A DNA stretch of 5,351 bases, taken from assembly GCA_000433175.1 (NCBI GenBank), contig HF986624.1, positions 1 to 5,351 on the forward strand, in the 5' to 3' direction. Below the pieces are notes generated by a model. That model had not been told where the DNA came from, did no database searches, and was given only the letters and a program-made list of their open reading frames with translations. The stretch's first letter is position 1. Each line of letters opens with the position of its first letter. The DNA is from Prevotella sp. CAG:1058 (GTDB lineage Bacteria; Bacteroidota; Bacteroidia; Bacteroidales; Bacteroidaceae). Positions 5,299 to 5,351 of this stretch are shown piece after piece. Made by a program: the position numbers and the translations under genes.

Positions 5299-5311
5299 CC
5301 ACCTTCGGTGG
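5299..5311. repeat. Short GC hairpin CCACC-TTC-GGTGG
   Basis: A 5-bp perfect stem with a 3-base loop directly follows the TTCAC array. It has no T-tract on the plus side. On the minus strand the stem is followed by AGTGAAAAGTG, also without a T-run. It is more likely part of the intergenic repeat element than a terminator. Confidence 0.5.
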
Positions 5312-5351
5312 TAAGGTGACAGGTATGACATGTAGTTTTATAAACTTCTTA

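Overview
The window looks like chromosomal DNA of a gut-type Bacteroidales bacterium (Bacteroides, Parabacteroides or a relative). Three signs point there: promoters of the Bacteroidota kind (TTTG or TTG about 20 bases before TAnnTTTG), A/T-rich starts with weak Shine-Dalgarno sites, and protein families typical of this order (a NusG/UpxY-like antiterminator and a tyrosine DNA invertase relative). No species is assigned.

Layout. Bases 67-245 hold a complete tRNA-Lys(UUU) unit with promoter, encoded CCA and terminator. Bases 246-660 are A/T-rich with no recognisable gene. Bases 665-1547 form a compact A/T-rich two-gene operon: a 55-residue protein whose stop codon directly abuts the start of a 201-residue GNAT acetyltransferase, ending in a hairpin terminator. 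The layout and the GNAT N-terminal motif resemble GNAT toxin-antitoxin pairs. Bases 1548-1780 look non-coding.

The most striking structure is at 1781-2120: a perfect 83-bp inverted repeat around 174 bp. The enclosed segment carries a good Bacteroidales promoter that points left in this copy, away from the next gene. This is the architecture of an invertible (phase-variable) promoter, here in the apparent OFF orientation. To its right is a leader of about 275 bases with two small hairpins. It is followed by a 518-residue protein with an N-terminal NusG-type (NGN plus KOW) module and a roughly 300-residue C-terminal extension not seen in ordinary UpxY proteins. Fifteen bases later comes a tyrosine-invertase-like gene whose two catalytic arginine positions read as histidine and which stops before the GMGH and nucleophilic-tyrosine region. 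It is a decayed or repurposed invertase, and its 3' half has much higher G+C than its 5' half.

The right end (4815-5351) has no recognisable gene. It carries a degenerate array of GTGAA-headed units of about 17 bp, followed by an oppositely oriented TTCAC array and a short GC hairpin.

Working model (inference): flipping 1864-2037 would place the promoter upstream of the NusG-like gene and switch on that gene and the invertase-like gene behind it. The NusG-like protein could then modify transcription elongation on its own leader or on a target operon outside this window. Because the linked invertase looks inactive, inversion would need an enzyme encoded elsewhere or RecA-type recombination across the long repeat.
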